64,000 nucleotides of DNA, taken from the NCBI GenBank assembly GCA_039196345.1, contig JBCCUU010000007.1, positions 1 to 64,000 on the forward strand, written 5' to 3'. The stretch is from Roseobacter sp039196345. GTDB lineage: Bacteria; Pseudomonadota; Alphaproteobacteria; Rhodobacterales; Rhodobacteraceae. The position numbers and the translations under genes are program-made. Under the pieces are notes generated by a model that was given only the letters and a program-made list of their open reading frames with translations, had not been told where the DNA came from and searched no databases. Positions 9,037-17,660 of the stretch are shown here, piece by piece; the stretch's first letter is position 1; the number at the start of each line of letters is the position of its first letter.

Positions 9037-10494
9037 TCAAGCCGTTCTCATGGGAGAACGCATCGTCACGATCTCTTCCGACATTGTGGGATGAACCGCA
9101 ACCGTGCGGTCGAAATCCTCTTTTGTTGCACCCATTTTGACGGCGATGCCGGCAAGCTGGATCATCTCGCCTGCATTCGGCGCGACAATATGGCATCCCA
9201 GCACCGTCCGGGTCGCCTGAGACACGACGAGTTTCATCAAAACCCGGTCGGACTTTCCGGCAAAAGCTGTCTGCATCGGCCGGAATGAAGTGCAATAGAT
9301 CTCGACGGGTTCTTGCTCGCGCGCCTCTTCTTCGGAAAGACCAACCGTTCCCATCTCGGGCTGCGTGAAAATGGCACTTGGGATCAACTCGTGATCCACC
9401 GCTGTCGGGTTGCCCTTGAAGACGGTTTCGACAAAGGCCATGCCTTCGCGGATCGCAACCGGCGTCAGGTTCACACGGTTGGTGACGTCCCCGATGGCAT
9501 AAATCGACGGAACAGCGGTCTGGCTGTATTCGTCGACCTCGATTTCGCCGCGACGCCCCAGCCGGACACCGACCTCTTGCAGCCCCATATCATCGCTGTT
9601 CGGGTCGCGGCCTGTCGCAAAGAAAACCAGATCAAAGACACCTTCGCTGCCCGCTGTCGATTTCACCCACACAGGGCCAGCAGCGGCATCGTCGACTTCG
9701 TTCATCTGGCTGAGCTCCACCCGCTCTTGCGCTGATCCGCCCATGGCACCGGTCTCGCCGGACGCGTCGCGTCTGTCGGCCGGGGCCATCTCCAGAATAT
9801 TGGTGCCAAGATGCAGGTTGATACCGCTTTCGCGCATCTGCTCCGCCACAAGCCCGCGCGCTTCGTCATCAAAGCCGCGCAGGACCTGTGCGCCCCGGTA
9901 GTATTGGGTGACCTCGACGCCCAGCCCATTGAGAATGCAGGCGAATTCGCAGGCGATATAACCGCCGCCCACGATCAGGATGGACTTTGGCAGTTTCTCC
10001 AGGTGAAAGATGTCGTCCGAGACAATGCCAAGATGGGCGTTCGGCAGATCGGGGCGCACCGGCCTGCCTCCCGTTGCGACGAGGATGTGCTTGGCGGTCT
10101 TGACCTCTCCGGTGGACAAAGTCACCTCATGGGCGCCCGTGATCCGTGCCCGGGCATCAAAGGTCTCGACATTCGAGCCCGACAGCAGGTTCCGGTAGAC
10201 ATTTTCAAGCCTGTCCAGCTCTGCGTGCAAACGGGTGCGAAACGCAGACCAATCGAATTCTCCCGGCGCCTTATCCCAGCCGTAGCCCGCAGCCTCGGCA
10301 GATACACCGGCATATTCAGAGGCAAAAACCATCAGCTTCTTGGGCACGCAGCCCCGGATCACGCAGGTGCCGCCATAGCGGTCTGCCTCCGCCAGTGCAA
10401 CTTTTGCACCAGCCTCTCCTGCGGCCACCCGTGCGGCGCGCACGCCACCGGACCCGCCTCCAATCACAAACAGATCATAGTCAAATGCGCTCAT
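9037..10494 (-). CDS. gor: Glutathione-disulfide reductase with an internal insertion
   Basis: This cytoplasmic flavoenzyme reduces glutathione disulfide with NADPH. The 485-residue product shows the FAD motif GGGSGGVRAA (about 12-21), the redox-active disulfide GGTCVIRGC (Cys44, Cys49), the NADPH motif VGGGYIACEFA (about 175-185) and the C-terminal active-site region with HPTMSEE. The family is usually about 450 residues. The excess comes from a polar stretch at about residues 238-273 (bases 9676-9783), between the NADPH-binding domain and the FATGRDPN segment, that normally holds only a short turn. The active-site residues are intact, so the enzyme should work. It may share transcription with the hflK operon, 71 bases downstream. 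Confidence 0.93.
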   Translation of the reverse strand: MSAFDYDLFVIGGGSGGVRAARVAAGEAGAKVALAEADRYGGTCVIRGCVPKKLMVFASEYAGVSAEAAGYGWDKAPGEFDWSAFRTRLHAELDRLENVYRNLLSGSNVETFDARARITGAHEVTLSTGEVKTAKHILVATGGRPVRPDLPNAHLGIVSDDIFHLEKLPKSILIVGGGYIACEFACILNGLGVEVTQYYRGAQVLRGFDDEARGLVAEQMRESGINLHLGTNILEMAPADRRDASGETGAMGGSAQERVELSQMNEVDDAAAGPVWVKSTAGSEGVFDLVFFATGRDPNSDDMGLQEVGVRLGRRGEIEVDEYSQTAVPSIYAIGDVTNRVNLTPVAIREGMAFVETVFKGNPTAVDHELIPSAIFTQPEMGTVGLSEEEAREQEPVEIYCTSFRPMQTAFAGKSDRVLMKLVVSQATRTVLGCHIVAPNAGEMIQLAGIAVKMGATKEDFDRTVAVHPTMSEEIVTMRSPMRTA

Positions 10495-10650
10495 GGCTTT
10501 GTCCTTCGTTCATTTCAATCAGGCAGCTATGGCAAACGAACATGCCCGAATGCGGCACGCCAGAGGAATCACCACCTTGTGTTTCTGCAAAACCGCAATC
10601 CGTCCCCGCCGCCCGGCGCATCTTCCTGCGCGCTGGCAGCGGATGCCGCC

Positions 10651-11367
10651 CTAGGCTTCAAGCACCTCCACATTGCCATCCTCATGGCCCAACACCACGC
10701 AATCACAGATATCGATAAAGAGCCCGTTCTCGACCACACCCGGCGTCTGGTTCAACGCGATGGCAAGCTGGCGTGGATTGCCGATGCGTTTCAGGTGCAG
10801 ATCGATGATGTGATTGCCCTCATCCGTCACATAAGGCGCATCACCTGCCATGCGCAGGCTGACGTCACGCCCCGCGACGTCCATCGAGGCCAGCAATTTG
10901 CCAACAAGTCTCTGCGTGGTTTGCCAACCGAAGGGGATCACCTCCACCGGTAAGGGAAAGGCCCCCAGCGTGCCGACCTTCTTCCCGTCATCCGCGATCA
11001 CGACCATCCGGTCAGAGGCGGTTGCAACGATTTTCTCCTGCAAGAGGGCACCGCCACCGCCCTTTATCAGTGTCATCTCGCCGTCGAATTCATCTGCCCC
11101 GTCGATCGTCAGATCAAGCCATCCGGCCTCGTCAAGCGTGATGACCTCAATGCCAACCTCTTTCGCCAAATCCGCGGTTCGGGTGGAGGTCGGCACCCCC
11201 TGAATGCGCAGCCCTTCATCCCGGATGCGCTCACCGAGGCAACGGACCAGAAAGGCCGCCGTTGACCCCGTCCCCAGCCCGACCCGCATGCCGTTTTCCA
11301 CCATCTGCGCGGCCCGTTCGGCGCAAGCGAATTTGGCATTGTCGGTGGCGGAAAGGTCTGTTGGCAT
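10651..11367 (-). CDS. rpiA: Ribose-5-phosphate isomerase A
   Basis: RpiA interconverts ribose 5-phosphate and ribulose 5-phosphate in the pentose phosphate pathway. The 238-residue product has the family motifs GLGTGSTAA (30-38), TIDGADEFD (87-95, with catalytic Asp residues) and IKGGGGALLQEK (101-112, with the general-base Glu and Lys). I place the start at the ATG at 11367 because an AGGAG lies 6 bases upstream; the open frame continues far upstream but without homology. The 156 bases between it and gor hold only very short frames. The GST-like gene is divergent, and a TATAGA-like -10 box lies near 11395. Confidence 0.94.
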   Translation of the reverse strand: MPTDLSATDNAKFACAERAAQMVENGMRVGLGTGSTAAFLVRCLGERIRDEGLRIQGVPTSTRTADLAKEVGIEVITLDEAGWLDLTIDGADEFDGEMTLIKGGGGALLQEKIVATASDRMVVIADDGKKVGTLGAFPLPVEVIPFGWQTTQRLVGKLLASMDVAGRDVSLRMAGDAPYVTDEGNHIIDLHLKRIGNPRQLAIALNQTPGVVENGLFIDICDCVVLGHEDGNVEVLEA

Positions 11368-11553
11368 CAAAGGCTCCTGGCGCTGCTCGACCGCCTTATA
11401 GAAAACAAGTGACAAAGGTGCGAGACTGATTCTGCGCAATTTCACGTGCGCCTCCGCTTTGGCCCCCGGGCTCGCGCCCTGAAAGTCGCGTTTTTCCCGC
11501 AACATGGTCGTTTTTTGAAGGGTGTCCGATGGGCGATGCGGTATGGAACCCGC

Positions 11554-12246
11554 ATGAGCAAGCCAGACTACATTCTGCATTATGCGCCCGACAATGCGTC
11601 GCTGGTTGTCCGGCTGGCGCTGGAAGAACTCAAGCTGGAGTATGAAACCTCGCTTGTCGACCGGCAACGCAAAGGACAGAAGAACCCCGCCTATTTGGCG
11701 CTCAATCCCAATGGGCTGATCCCGGTGCTTGAGACGCCAGAAGGCCCTTTGTTTGAGACCGCAGCAATCCTGCTTTGGCTGGCAGATCGGCACGGCGGTC
11801 TTGCGCCCATCCCGACCAGTCCGGATCGGGGGGATTGCCTGAAATGGCTGTTTTTCCTCTCGAACACGCTGCACCCGGCCCTGCGGCGCCTGTTTTACCC
11901 CGAACTCTATGTGGGGGCGGACAGCGGGATCCAAAGCCATCTGAACGCCGCCAGCCGTCGCGCGATAAAGGACCATTTGGCTGTGCTGAACACCCGTTTC
12001 GAAAGTGACCGCTGCGGGTTGATCCTCGACATTTATCTCGGTCCGATGGTGCGCTGGCTTGCCCTCTACCCGGCCCAAAGCGACACCAGTTGGTTTGATC
12101 TGCGTAGCTATCCCGCGCTTTTTCGCGCCGCGCGTGCTCTGGAGGATCGCCCTTCCCTCCAATCCGCCTTTCGTGCAGAAGGTCTCGGCGAGAACCCCTT
12201 TACCAAACCCCAGCCTGCAACGCCTCCGGAAGGAAGCCCGACCTGA
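11554..12246 (+). CDS. Glutathione S-transferase family protein
   Basis: The 230-residue product has a thioredoxin-like N-terminal domain (about 1-80). It contains ALNPNGLIPVLE, which includes the cis-Pro, and ETAAILLWLADRHG, typical of the GST glutathione site. A helical C-terminal domain follows. No clear catalytic Ser, Cys or Tyr at the N-terminus (YILHYAPDNAS) can be assigned, so the reaction is unknown. The ATG at 11554 gives the standard start; the longer upstream frame is not conserved-looking. Its TGA shares a base with the sdaA ATG, so it is likely co-transcribed with serine dehydratase. Confidence 0.8.
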   Translation: MSKPDYILHYAPDNASLVVRLALEELKLEYETSLVDRQRKGQKNPAYLALNPNGLIPVLETPEGPLFETAAILLWLADRHGGLAPIPTSPDRGDCLKWLFFLSNTLHPALRRLFYPELYVGADSGIQSHLNAASRRAIKDHLAVLNTRFESDRCGLILDIYLGPMVRWLALYPAQSDTSWFDLRSYPALFRAARALEDRPSLQSAFRAEGLGENPFTKPQPATPPEGSPT

Positions 12247-13622
12247 TGTTTCTCTCTGTATTCGATATGTTCAAGGTGGGCATCGGCCCCTCCTCCTCGC
12301 ATACCATGGGGCCGATGGTGGCCGCCGCGCGCTTTCTCGAGATGATGCGGGCTTCGCCGTTTGAGTTTCATGGGCTGCGCGCCTCGCTGCATGGCTCGCT
12401 TGCCTTTACCGGGGTCGGCCACGCAACGGACCGTGCGACGATACTGGGATTGGCCGGTTTCACACCCGATACCTATGATGCACAGGAAGCCGAGGCCGCG
12501 CTGACCGAAATCAGGAGCAGCAAGAAGATTGAGCCCGCCGGTTTGCCGCCCCTGCACTTCGACCCCGCCACTGATCTCATCTTTGACTATGAGACGCCGC
12601 TGCCCGGTCATGCCAACGGCATGAAACTGCTGGCGACCGATGCGCAGGGGGACGTCATGCTCAGCGAGGTCTTCTATTCCATCGGCGGCGGGTTCGTGAT
12701 GACCGAAGCCGAACTGGCTGCGGGCAAGGACACGGAGGAGGAAGGCGCGCCGATACCCTTCCCGTTCAAATCCGCAGCACAAATGCTCGAAATGGCCGCG
12801 CAATCCGGCAAATCCATCGCGGATATGAAACGCGCCAACGAGGCGGCGCGCTGTGGCATCGAAAACCTGTCCAAGGGGACAAAACGGCTTTGGCAGGTGA
12901 TGAATGATTGTATCGAGCGGGGGCTGTCCACGGAAGGGGAACTGCCGGGTGGACTGAAGGTCAAGCGTCGCGCAAAGGGCATCCATGATGCGCTGATGGC
13001 AGAGCGCGGGATGAACCTGAATGCGCCGCACACGATCAATGACTGGATGAGCGTCTACGCCATGGCGGTCAACGAAGAGAACGCCGGCGGCGGTCAGGTG
13101 GTTACCGCGCCCACCAATGGGGCGTCTGGTGTGCTGCCTGCAACGCTGCGCTACTATCTCGATCACGTGCCCGGCGCATCCGAAGCGCATATCGAGGATT
13201 TTTTGCTCACAGCCGCCGCCATCGGCGGGCTGGTGAAGTTCAATGCCTCCATCTCCGGCGCGGAGGCGGGCTGTCAGGCCGAGGTAGGATCGGCCTCAGC
13301 CATGGCAGCCGCGGGTCTGTGCGCGGTGATGGGCGGCACGCCCGAACAGGTTGAGAACGCGGCAGAGATCGCGCTGGAGCATCATCTGGGCATGACCTGC
13401 GACCCGGTGAAAGGGCTGGTGCAGGTGCCTTGCATCGAACGCAATGGGCTGGGCGCAATCAAGGCGGTGTCGGCGGCTTCCCTGTCGCTTCGAGGCGATG
13501 GAAAGCACCTTGTGCCACTGGATGCCTGCATTGAAACGATGCGGCAAACCGGGGTGGACATGTCCGAGAAATACAAGGAGACCTCCTTGGGCGGGTTGGC
13601 CGTCAATGTCCCGAACTGCTGA
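12246..13622 (+). CDS. sdaA: L-serine ammonia-lyase (iron-sulfur L-serine dehydratase)
   Basis: This enzyme deaminates L-serine to pyruvate using a [4Fe-4S] cluster. The 458-residue product is the single-chain form: an N-terminal beta domain starting SVFDMFKVGIGPSSSHTMGPM, then the alpha domain. Cluster-ligand candidates are the Cys in EAGCQAEVG, MTCDPVKG and VPCIERN. The phosphate-like loop APTNGASGVLPA is present. Length and motifs are normal. It overlaps the preceding GST-like gene by one base. The EamA transporter follows after about 50 bases and could belong to the same transcript. Confidence 0.95.
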   Translation: MFLSVFDMFKVGIGPSSSHTMGPMVAAARFLEMMRASPFEFHGLRASLHGSLAFTGVGHATDRATILGLAGFTPDTYDAQEAEAALTEIRSSKKIEPAGLPPLHFDPATDLIFDYETPLPGHANGMKLLATDAQGDVMLSEVFYSIGGGFVMTEAELAAGKDTEEEGAPIPFPFKSAAQMLEMAAQSGKSIADMKRANEAARCGIENLSKGTKRLWQVMNDCIERGLSTEGELPGGLKVKRRAKGIHDALMAERGMNLNAPHTINDWMSVYAMAVNEENAGGGQVVTAPTNGASGVLPATLRYYLDHVPGASEAHIEDFLLTAAAIGGLVKFNASISGAEAGCQAEVGSASAMAAAGLCAVMGGTPEQVENAAEIALEHHLGMTCDPVKGLVQVPCIERNGLGAIKAVSAASLSLRGDGKHLVPLDACIETMRQTGVDMSEKYKETSLGGLAVNVPNC

Positions 13623-13676
13623 CGTGTTGCACAACCTTCGCTTGCAAAGCCTTTTGCCCGCGCCTAGGCTTTGGGT

Positions 13677-14606
13677 ATGACAACAGACCGCCCTCTGCTC
13701 GGCATCATGTTGATGCTGGGGTTCTGTGTGCTTGCACCGGTGGGCGATGCAATTGCCAAAATCCTTGGACAAACCGTGCCGGTCGCGCAGCTTGTGCTGG
13801 TGCGCTTTGCTGTTCAGGCAGCGGTGCTGGTGCCCCTGGTCTGGGCCACGGGACGGGTCTGGTGCATGACCCCGCGGGTCTTGCTTTTGACCTTTATCCG
13901 TACCCTGCTGCACATCGCGGGCATCGGTACCATGGTGACCGCGCTCAAATTCCTGCCGCTGGCAGATGCCATTGCAATCGCCTTTGTGATGCCGTTCATC
14001 ATGTTGATCCTCGGCAAATTTGCCCTGAACGAAGAAGTGGGCGTGCGCCGCATCCTGGCCTGTGCCGTGGGTTTTCTCGGCACATTGCTCATCATCCAGC
14101 CCAGTTTCGCCGAAGTCGGCTGGCCTGCCCTGTTGCCGGTCGCCGTGGCTCTGGTCTTTGCGTGTTTCATGCTCGTGACACGGCAGATTGCGAAAGAGAC
14201 CGACCCGATCGAGCTGCAGGCGGTCAGCGGTATCATGGCCGTGGGCGTTATGATCCCCGCTTTGCTGGTTTTTCAGGGAGGGGCTTTCGCGCAACTTCAG
14301 ATCATCGCGGTGTCGACCTTCGACTGGAGTCTGCTGCTGACAATCGGCGTGATCGGCACCGTGGCACATCTGCTGATGACCTGGTCCTTGCGCTATGCGC
14401 CTTCCACGACCTTGGCCCCCATGCAGTATCTGGAGATACCTTTTGCCACCCTGCTGGGGTTTCTCATTTTCGGCGATCTGCCCAATGGAATGGCGACAGC
14501 GGGGATTGCGACTACGGTGGCTGCAGGTCTTTACATCATTCTGCGCGAGCGGGCCATCGCGCGTGCGCCGGCACGCTCAACAACTGAGCCGCAGCCAGGT
14601 GCATGA
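13677..14606 (+). CDS. EamA/DMT-family membrane transporter
   Basis: The 309-residue product is made almost entirely of hydrophobic helices, about ten, in two repeated halves, as in EamA (drug/metabolite transporter) proteins. The first half contains RTLLHIAGIGTMVTALKFLPLADAIA-like helix pairs and the second APMQYLEIPFATLLGFLIFGD, both typical positions of the EamA repeat. The ATG at 13677 is chosen; a TTG two codons earlier is possible. Substrate unknown; an amino acid or nucleotide-derived metabolite is plausible given sdaA upstream, but that is a guess. Its last 71 bases overlap the 3' end of the convergent thiN gene. Confidence 0.85.
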   Translation: MTTDRPLLGIMLMLGFCVLAPVGDAIAKILGQTVPVAQLVLVRFAVQAAVLVPLVWATGRVWCMTPRVLLLTFIRTLLHIAGIGTMVTALKFLPLADAIAIAFVMPFIMLILGKFALNEEVGVRRILACAVGFLGTLLIIQPSFAEVGWPALLPVAVALVFACFMLVTRQIAKETDPIELQAVSGIMAVGVMIPALLVFQGGAFAQLQIIAVSTFDWSLLLTIGVIGTVAHLLMTWSLRYAPSTTLAPMQYLEIPFATLLGFLIFGDLPNGMATAGIATTVAAGLYIILRERAIARAPARSTTEPQPGA

Positions 14607-15231
14607 AGGGTCGCGGCAGGATGCAGAGCATTTCAGCAGACGACATCTCCAAGTGAACATCACCGAGAGACTGGTTCGACGTCCCTGACCGCCCACCCGG
14701 CGCAAATTCGATCCCGTCGATGGGCCATTTGAGCCCGTTTGAACACCCCCGGACCGGCCCCATTGGAAAAAGGGATACCCGCGTGCCCGCAGGCATGGGA
14801 AGGTCGATGACCCTGGGACACAGAAACACCACATCCTGCTGGCCGAGCAAAATGACCATCCTTTCGCAGCGCCGGACCAAAGTGTTCAGCGCAGCAAGTG
14901 AATGGTCGATCTGTCCCCCGGTAAAGCCCACTGCGACAATCAGGGGCGCGCGGATATGGCGCAGCGCCTTGTCAAAATCGGTGCTGTCCTGTTCCGCGAC
15001 AGGGTGAAACCGCTCGGCCGGTATGCGCGCACGCGCCGCACCCGAGATCGAGTCCATGTCACCGATCACGGCCTCCAGCGGGATGCCCTGATCCAGCGCC
15101 AGCTGCGCCCCGCCGTCAGCGGCGACACAGGCAGGGCCAATGCCCCGCGCGATCTCCAAGTCTTCCCGCGTAGCCTCGCCGCCGCCAATCAATGTGACGG
15201 GTTCAGATGTGTCAATATCAAGATGATTCAC
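14536..15231 (-). CDS. thiN: Thiamine pyrophosphokinase
   Basis: This enzyme transfers pyrophosphate from ATP to thiamine to make the cofactor thiamine diphosphate. The 231-residue product carries the family motifs ADGGA (38-42), IGDMDS (56-61), DSTDFDKAL (82-90) and GGQIDH (105-110), which bind Mg-ATP and thiamine. The C-terminal beta-sandwich part (about 130-200) is present. The last 24 or so codons are antisense to the end of the EamA transporter gene, an unusual convergent overlap. The C-terminal tail after AEMLCILPRP is not typical and may have arisen by loss of an earlier stop. Confidence 0.9.
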   Translation of the reverse strand: MNHLDIDTSEPVTLIGGGEATREDLEIARGIGPACVAADGGAQLALDQGIPLEAVIGDMDSISGAARARIPAERFHPVAEQDSTDFDKALRHIRAPLIVAVGFTGGQIDHSLAALNTLVRRCERMVILLGQQDVVFLCPRVIDLPMPAGTRVSLFPMGPVRGCSNGLKWPIDGIEFAPGGRSGTSNQSLGDVHLEMSSAEMLCILPRPFMHLAAAQLLSVPAHARWPARAE

Positions 15232-15368
15232 CGAAGTTTAACGCCCATGCCCTTAACAAGACATATTTCTGCCATGGAATGATACGAAAAAAACCACGGA
15301 ATCGGACCCTTTGGACTTGGCTAAAATGTTACACATCTTGTTGATATGGCGCAGAGGACAAGCATCCG

Positions 15369-17381
15369 ATGGATAAGAGCAACAAGATTCTCACCGTCTC
15401 TTATGGTGCATTTTCCTGTACGCTGGAAGGGTTTGACGATTCCTTTGGCGCCATGAAGGCGATTGCCGAATATTTCCGAGATCTCGCAGCAGATGATCGT
15501 TATTTCGGTGCGGAACCACCGCAACCGGATGCCGATCTGCTGGCACGAATTGCCGAGCGCGAGGCCGCCCGTCGGGTGGACGCGCGAGAGCATGAAGGCC
15601 GGATCATGCTGAAAGCCCGTCAGGACCCGGGCGCTCCGGCCGTGATCGCCGAAGGCATGTCTGACCCGGCACGGGAAAGAGCAGAGGTCTCGAGAAACCA
15701 TGCCGCACGGTCGGACCCCGCGCACCGGGGGAGCGACGAGGGCGCGGGGGTAGATCTGCCGGAAACCCCAGACGGAGTGGACTTGAAGCAGCGTAACCGC
15801 GTATGCACCTACATCGGGACTGACAGGGACGAGTCCCTCTTGAAAGGCAATCCGCCACATTCTGACGACACTCCGGTTGCCGTGAGTGCTCTCACGGAAG
15901 CTCAGCAGGAAACCGCTTCAGAAGGTGAAACGGGCAACGTGGCTCCGTTCCATTCCCGTCGCCAGTTGGCGGAAGTAGGGGAGGACATCTCCGAAACCCA
16001 GCGGGCCGTCCCGACGTCTCAAGCTGAGAAGAGCCCCGGTGCGGTCGAAAGGTTCGAAATCGAAGACAATGAAACCCCGCACCCGACCTTCGGGAACGAC
16101 AGCATTGACGAGCGGCTGCAACGGATCCGGGCGGTTGTATCGGAGCGGATGGAGACGTCAGAAGTTGCTGAAAACGTTGACGGGACAGAAACGCCCGACC
16201 GCGTCAACGTGCCTGACGATTGTCAGGAGGCGATGGCGGAACCCTCCGTAACCGGTGCGGAAGAGGAGGTCATGGCGGAAGAAGCGGCTGAGGATTCATC
16301 GGTCGTACCCGAACCAGGAGAGGTCAAGGAAGCCGCCGGCGAGGAAGACGAACTGGACGCCTTGTTGCGCCAAATCGAGGCAGAAGATGAGACAGTAGAA
16401 GATGCAGAGCCTGTTGGGTCCGACCACGGATTCGAGGAAGGCTTGGAGCCGGTAGAAAACAGCGTCGCCGCAGTGGACCAGCGGGAGAACCCGCCTGAAG
16501 AGGAGCCTGGCGTTCACGGGCGGGTCTTGAAGGTCAACCGCGCCGATCTTGAAGCTGCATTGGAAGCGGGGGATCTTCAGGACGTTGACGCCCCTGCCGT
16601 GTCGGTCTTTGCCGATGAAGACAAGCTGCTGTTGTCACAGGAAATGGAGGTGACGGGGAATGTCACCGCAGAGATGCCGGAACCCCCTACCCGGGAAAAC
16701 CAGTCCAAGATCGACTCCGATCCTGGCCAGGAATTCTCCCGCCTGATGGCAAAGGTCGACCGTCAGATGCAGGAACCGGAGAGCAAAACACGGCGCAACG
16801 CATTTGCGCATTTGCGCGCGGCGGTCGCAGCACGCGTGGCAGACCATTCGATCAACGACCCTGACGCGGCAACCGAGGAAACGACAGAGGCCTTCCGCAA
16901 TGACCTTGCGGAGGCGGTCAAACCACGTCGACCGATTACAAAGTCACGCACCGACAGCCAACCGGATGCGCGCCCCGGTCCGCTCAAACTGGTTTCGGCG
17001 CAGCGCGTCGATCCAGACCCCGGCATGCAACGCGGCCCGGTGGCACCACGCCGCGTGGCGGCAGCGGACGACCACGATAAAGCTCCATCCGAAGATACGG
17101 GCTTTTCCAACTATGCCCAAGAGCGCGGTGCCGAAAGCCTGACCGAGCTTCTGGAGGCGGCTGCGGCCTATCTTTCGTTGGTGGAAGGGCATGAGCAGTT
17201 TTCCCGCCCTCAGCTGATGTCGCGCGTGCGTCAGGCAAATGGCGGCGAGTTCACCCGCGAAGACGGGCTGCGCGCCTTCGGTCAGCTGTTACGCTCCGGC
17301 AAGATCGAGAAGATCAGTGGGGGGCGCTTTACCGTCTCCGAAGCGGTCGGCTTCAGACCGGACCATCGCGCCGCCGGTTAG
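15369..17381 (+). CDS. Large acidic, mostly disordered protein of unknown function
   Basis: The 670-residue product has three parts. A short N-terminal segment (about 1-85) starts with NKILTVSYGAFSCTLEGFDDSFGAMKAIAEYF-like helix-rich sequence and looks folded. A very long middle part (about 90-560) is rich in Glu, Asp, Ala, Pro and Gln and is almost surely disordered. The C-terminal segment (about 575-670) is again ordered, with SLTELLEAAAAYLSLVEGHEQFSR and a winged-helix-like stretch ending GKIEKISGGRFTVSEAVGF. I recall homologues in Roseobacter genomes that share the two ends and are sometimes loosely labelled chemotaxis proteins; no CheA-type kinase motif is visible, so I do not accept that name. 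No signal peptide is present. It sits alone between thiN and the purA pair. Confidence 0.75.
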   Translation: MDKSNKILTVSYGAFSCTLEGFDDSFGAMKAIAEYFRDLAADDRYFGAEPPQPDADLLARIAEREAARRVDAREHEGRIMLKARQDPGAPAVIAEGMSDPARERAEVSRNHAARSDPAHRGSDEGAGVDLPETPDGVDLKQRNRVCTYIGTDRDESLLKGNPPHSDDTPVAVSALTEAQQETASEGETGNVAPFHSRRQLAEVGEDISETQRAVPTSQAEKSPGAVERFEIEDNETPHPTFGNDSIDERLQRIRAVVSERMETSEVAENVDGTETPDRVNVPDDCQEAMAEPSVTGAEEEVMAEEAAEDSSVVPEPGEVKEAAGEEDELDALLRQIEAEDETVEDAEPVGSDHGFEEGLEPVENSVAAVDQRENPPEEEPGVHGRVLKVNRADLEAALEAGDLQDVDAPAVSVFADEDKLLLSQEMEVTGNVTAEMPEPPTRENQSKIDSDPGQEFSRLMAKVDRQMQEPESKTRRNAFAHLRAAVAARVADHSINDPDAATEETTEAFRNDLAEAVKPRRPITKSRTDSQPDARPGPLKLVSAQRVDPDPGMQRGPVAPRRVAAADDHDKAPSEDTGFSNYAQERGAESLTELLEAAAAYLSLVEGHEQFSRPQLMSRVRQANGGEFTREDGLRAFGQLLRSGKIEKISGGRFTVSEAVGFRPDHRAAG

Positions 17382-17425
17382 CTTCAGGCCCCTGCGCGGG
17401 TTGCTATCTTTCGTGCCAGAGAGCT

Positions 17426-17650
17426 TCAAGGCTCGCGGTGATCCGGGTCAGCCTGCCCGACGCCCTTGAAAACGAACTTGAACGGAAAGGCCCACAGCAC
17501 GCCCAGCGCAAGATAGACAAGCAGTTCGACCCAGATCGAAGGGCGTTCCAGCCAGTTAATGACCGTGATCGACAGCACGATATACGCGGGCAAGCCGATC
17601 AAGAGGATCAGCAGGGCCAATCGGCGACGGGATTTGTAACTCAGGGACAT
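17426..17650 (-). CDS. DUF2842 small membrane protein
   Basis: The 74-residue product starts MSLSYKSRRR and has two hydrophobic helices (about 11-30 and 40-60), ending FKFVFKGVGQADPD. This matches DUF2842 proteins of Alphaproteobacteria. The start at 17650 is supported by AGGAG six bases upstream; the open frame continues seven codons further but without a site. It follows purA by 10 bases and is almost certainly co-transcribed with it. Function unknown. Confidence 0.85.
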   Translation of the reverse strand: MSLSYKSRRRLALLILLIGLPAYIVLSITVINWLERPSIWVELLVYLALGVLWAFPFKFVFKGVGQADPDHREP

Positions 17651-17660
17651 GCGGCTCCTG

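Noticed and set aside
10651..12162. 503-codon frame extending rpiA upstream through the GST gene
   Set aside because: The RpiA family starts at 11367, where a good AGGAG precedes the ATG; the upstream part is antisense to the GST-like gene.
13296..14369. 357-codon minus-strand frame across sdaA and the EamA gene
   Set aside because: It is antisense to two well-supported genes and rich in His, Gln and Asp in the manner of shadow frames.
15369..17381. CheA-type chemotaxis kinase
   Set aside because: The name may be attached to similar proteins, but there is no histidine phosphotransfer, dimerisation or ATP-binding motif in the sequence.
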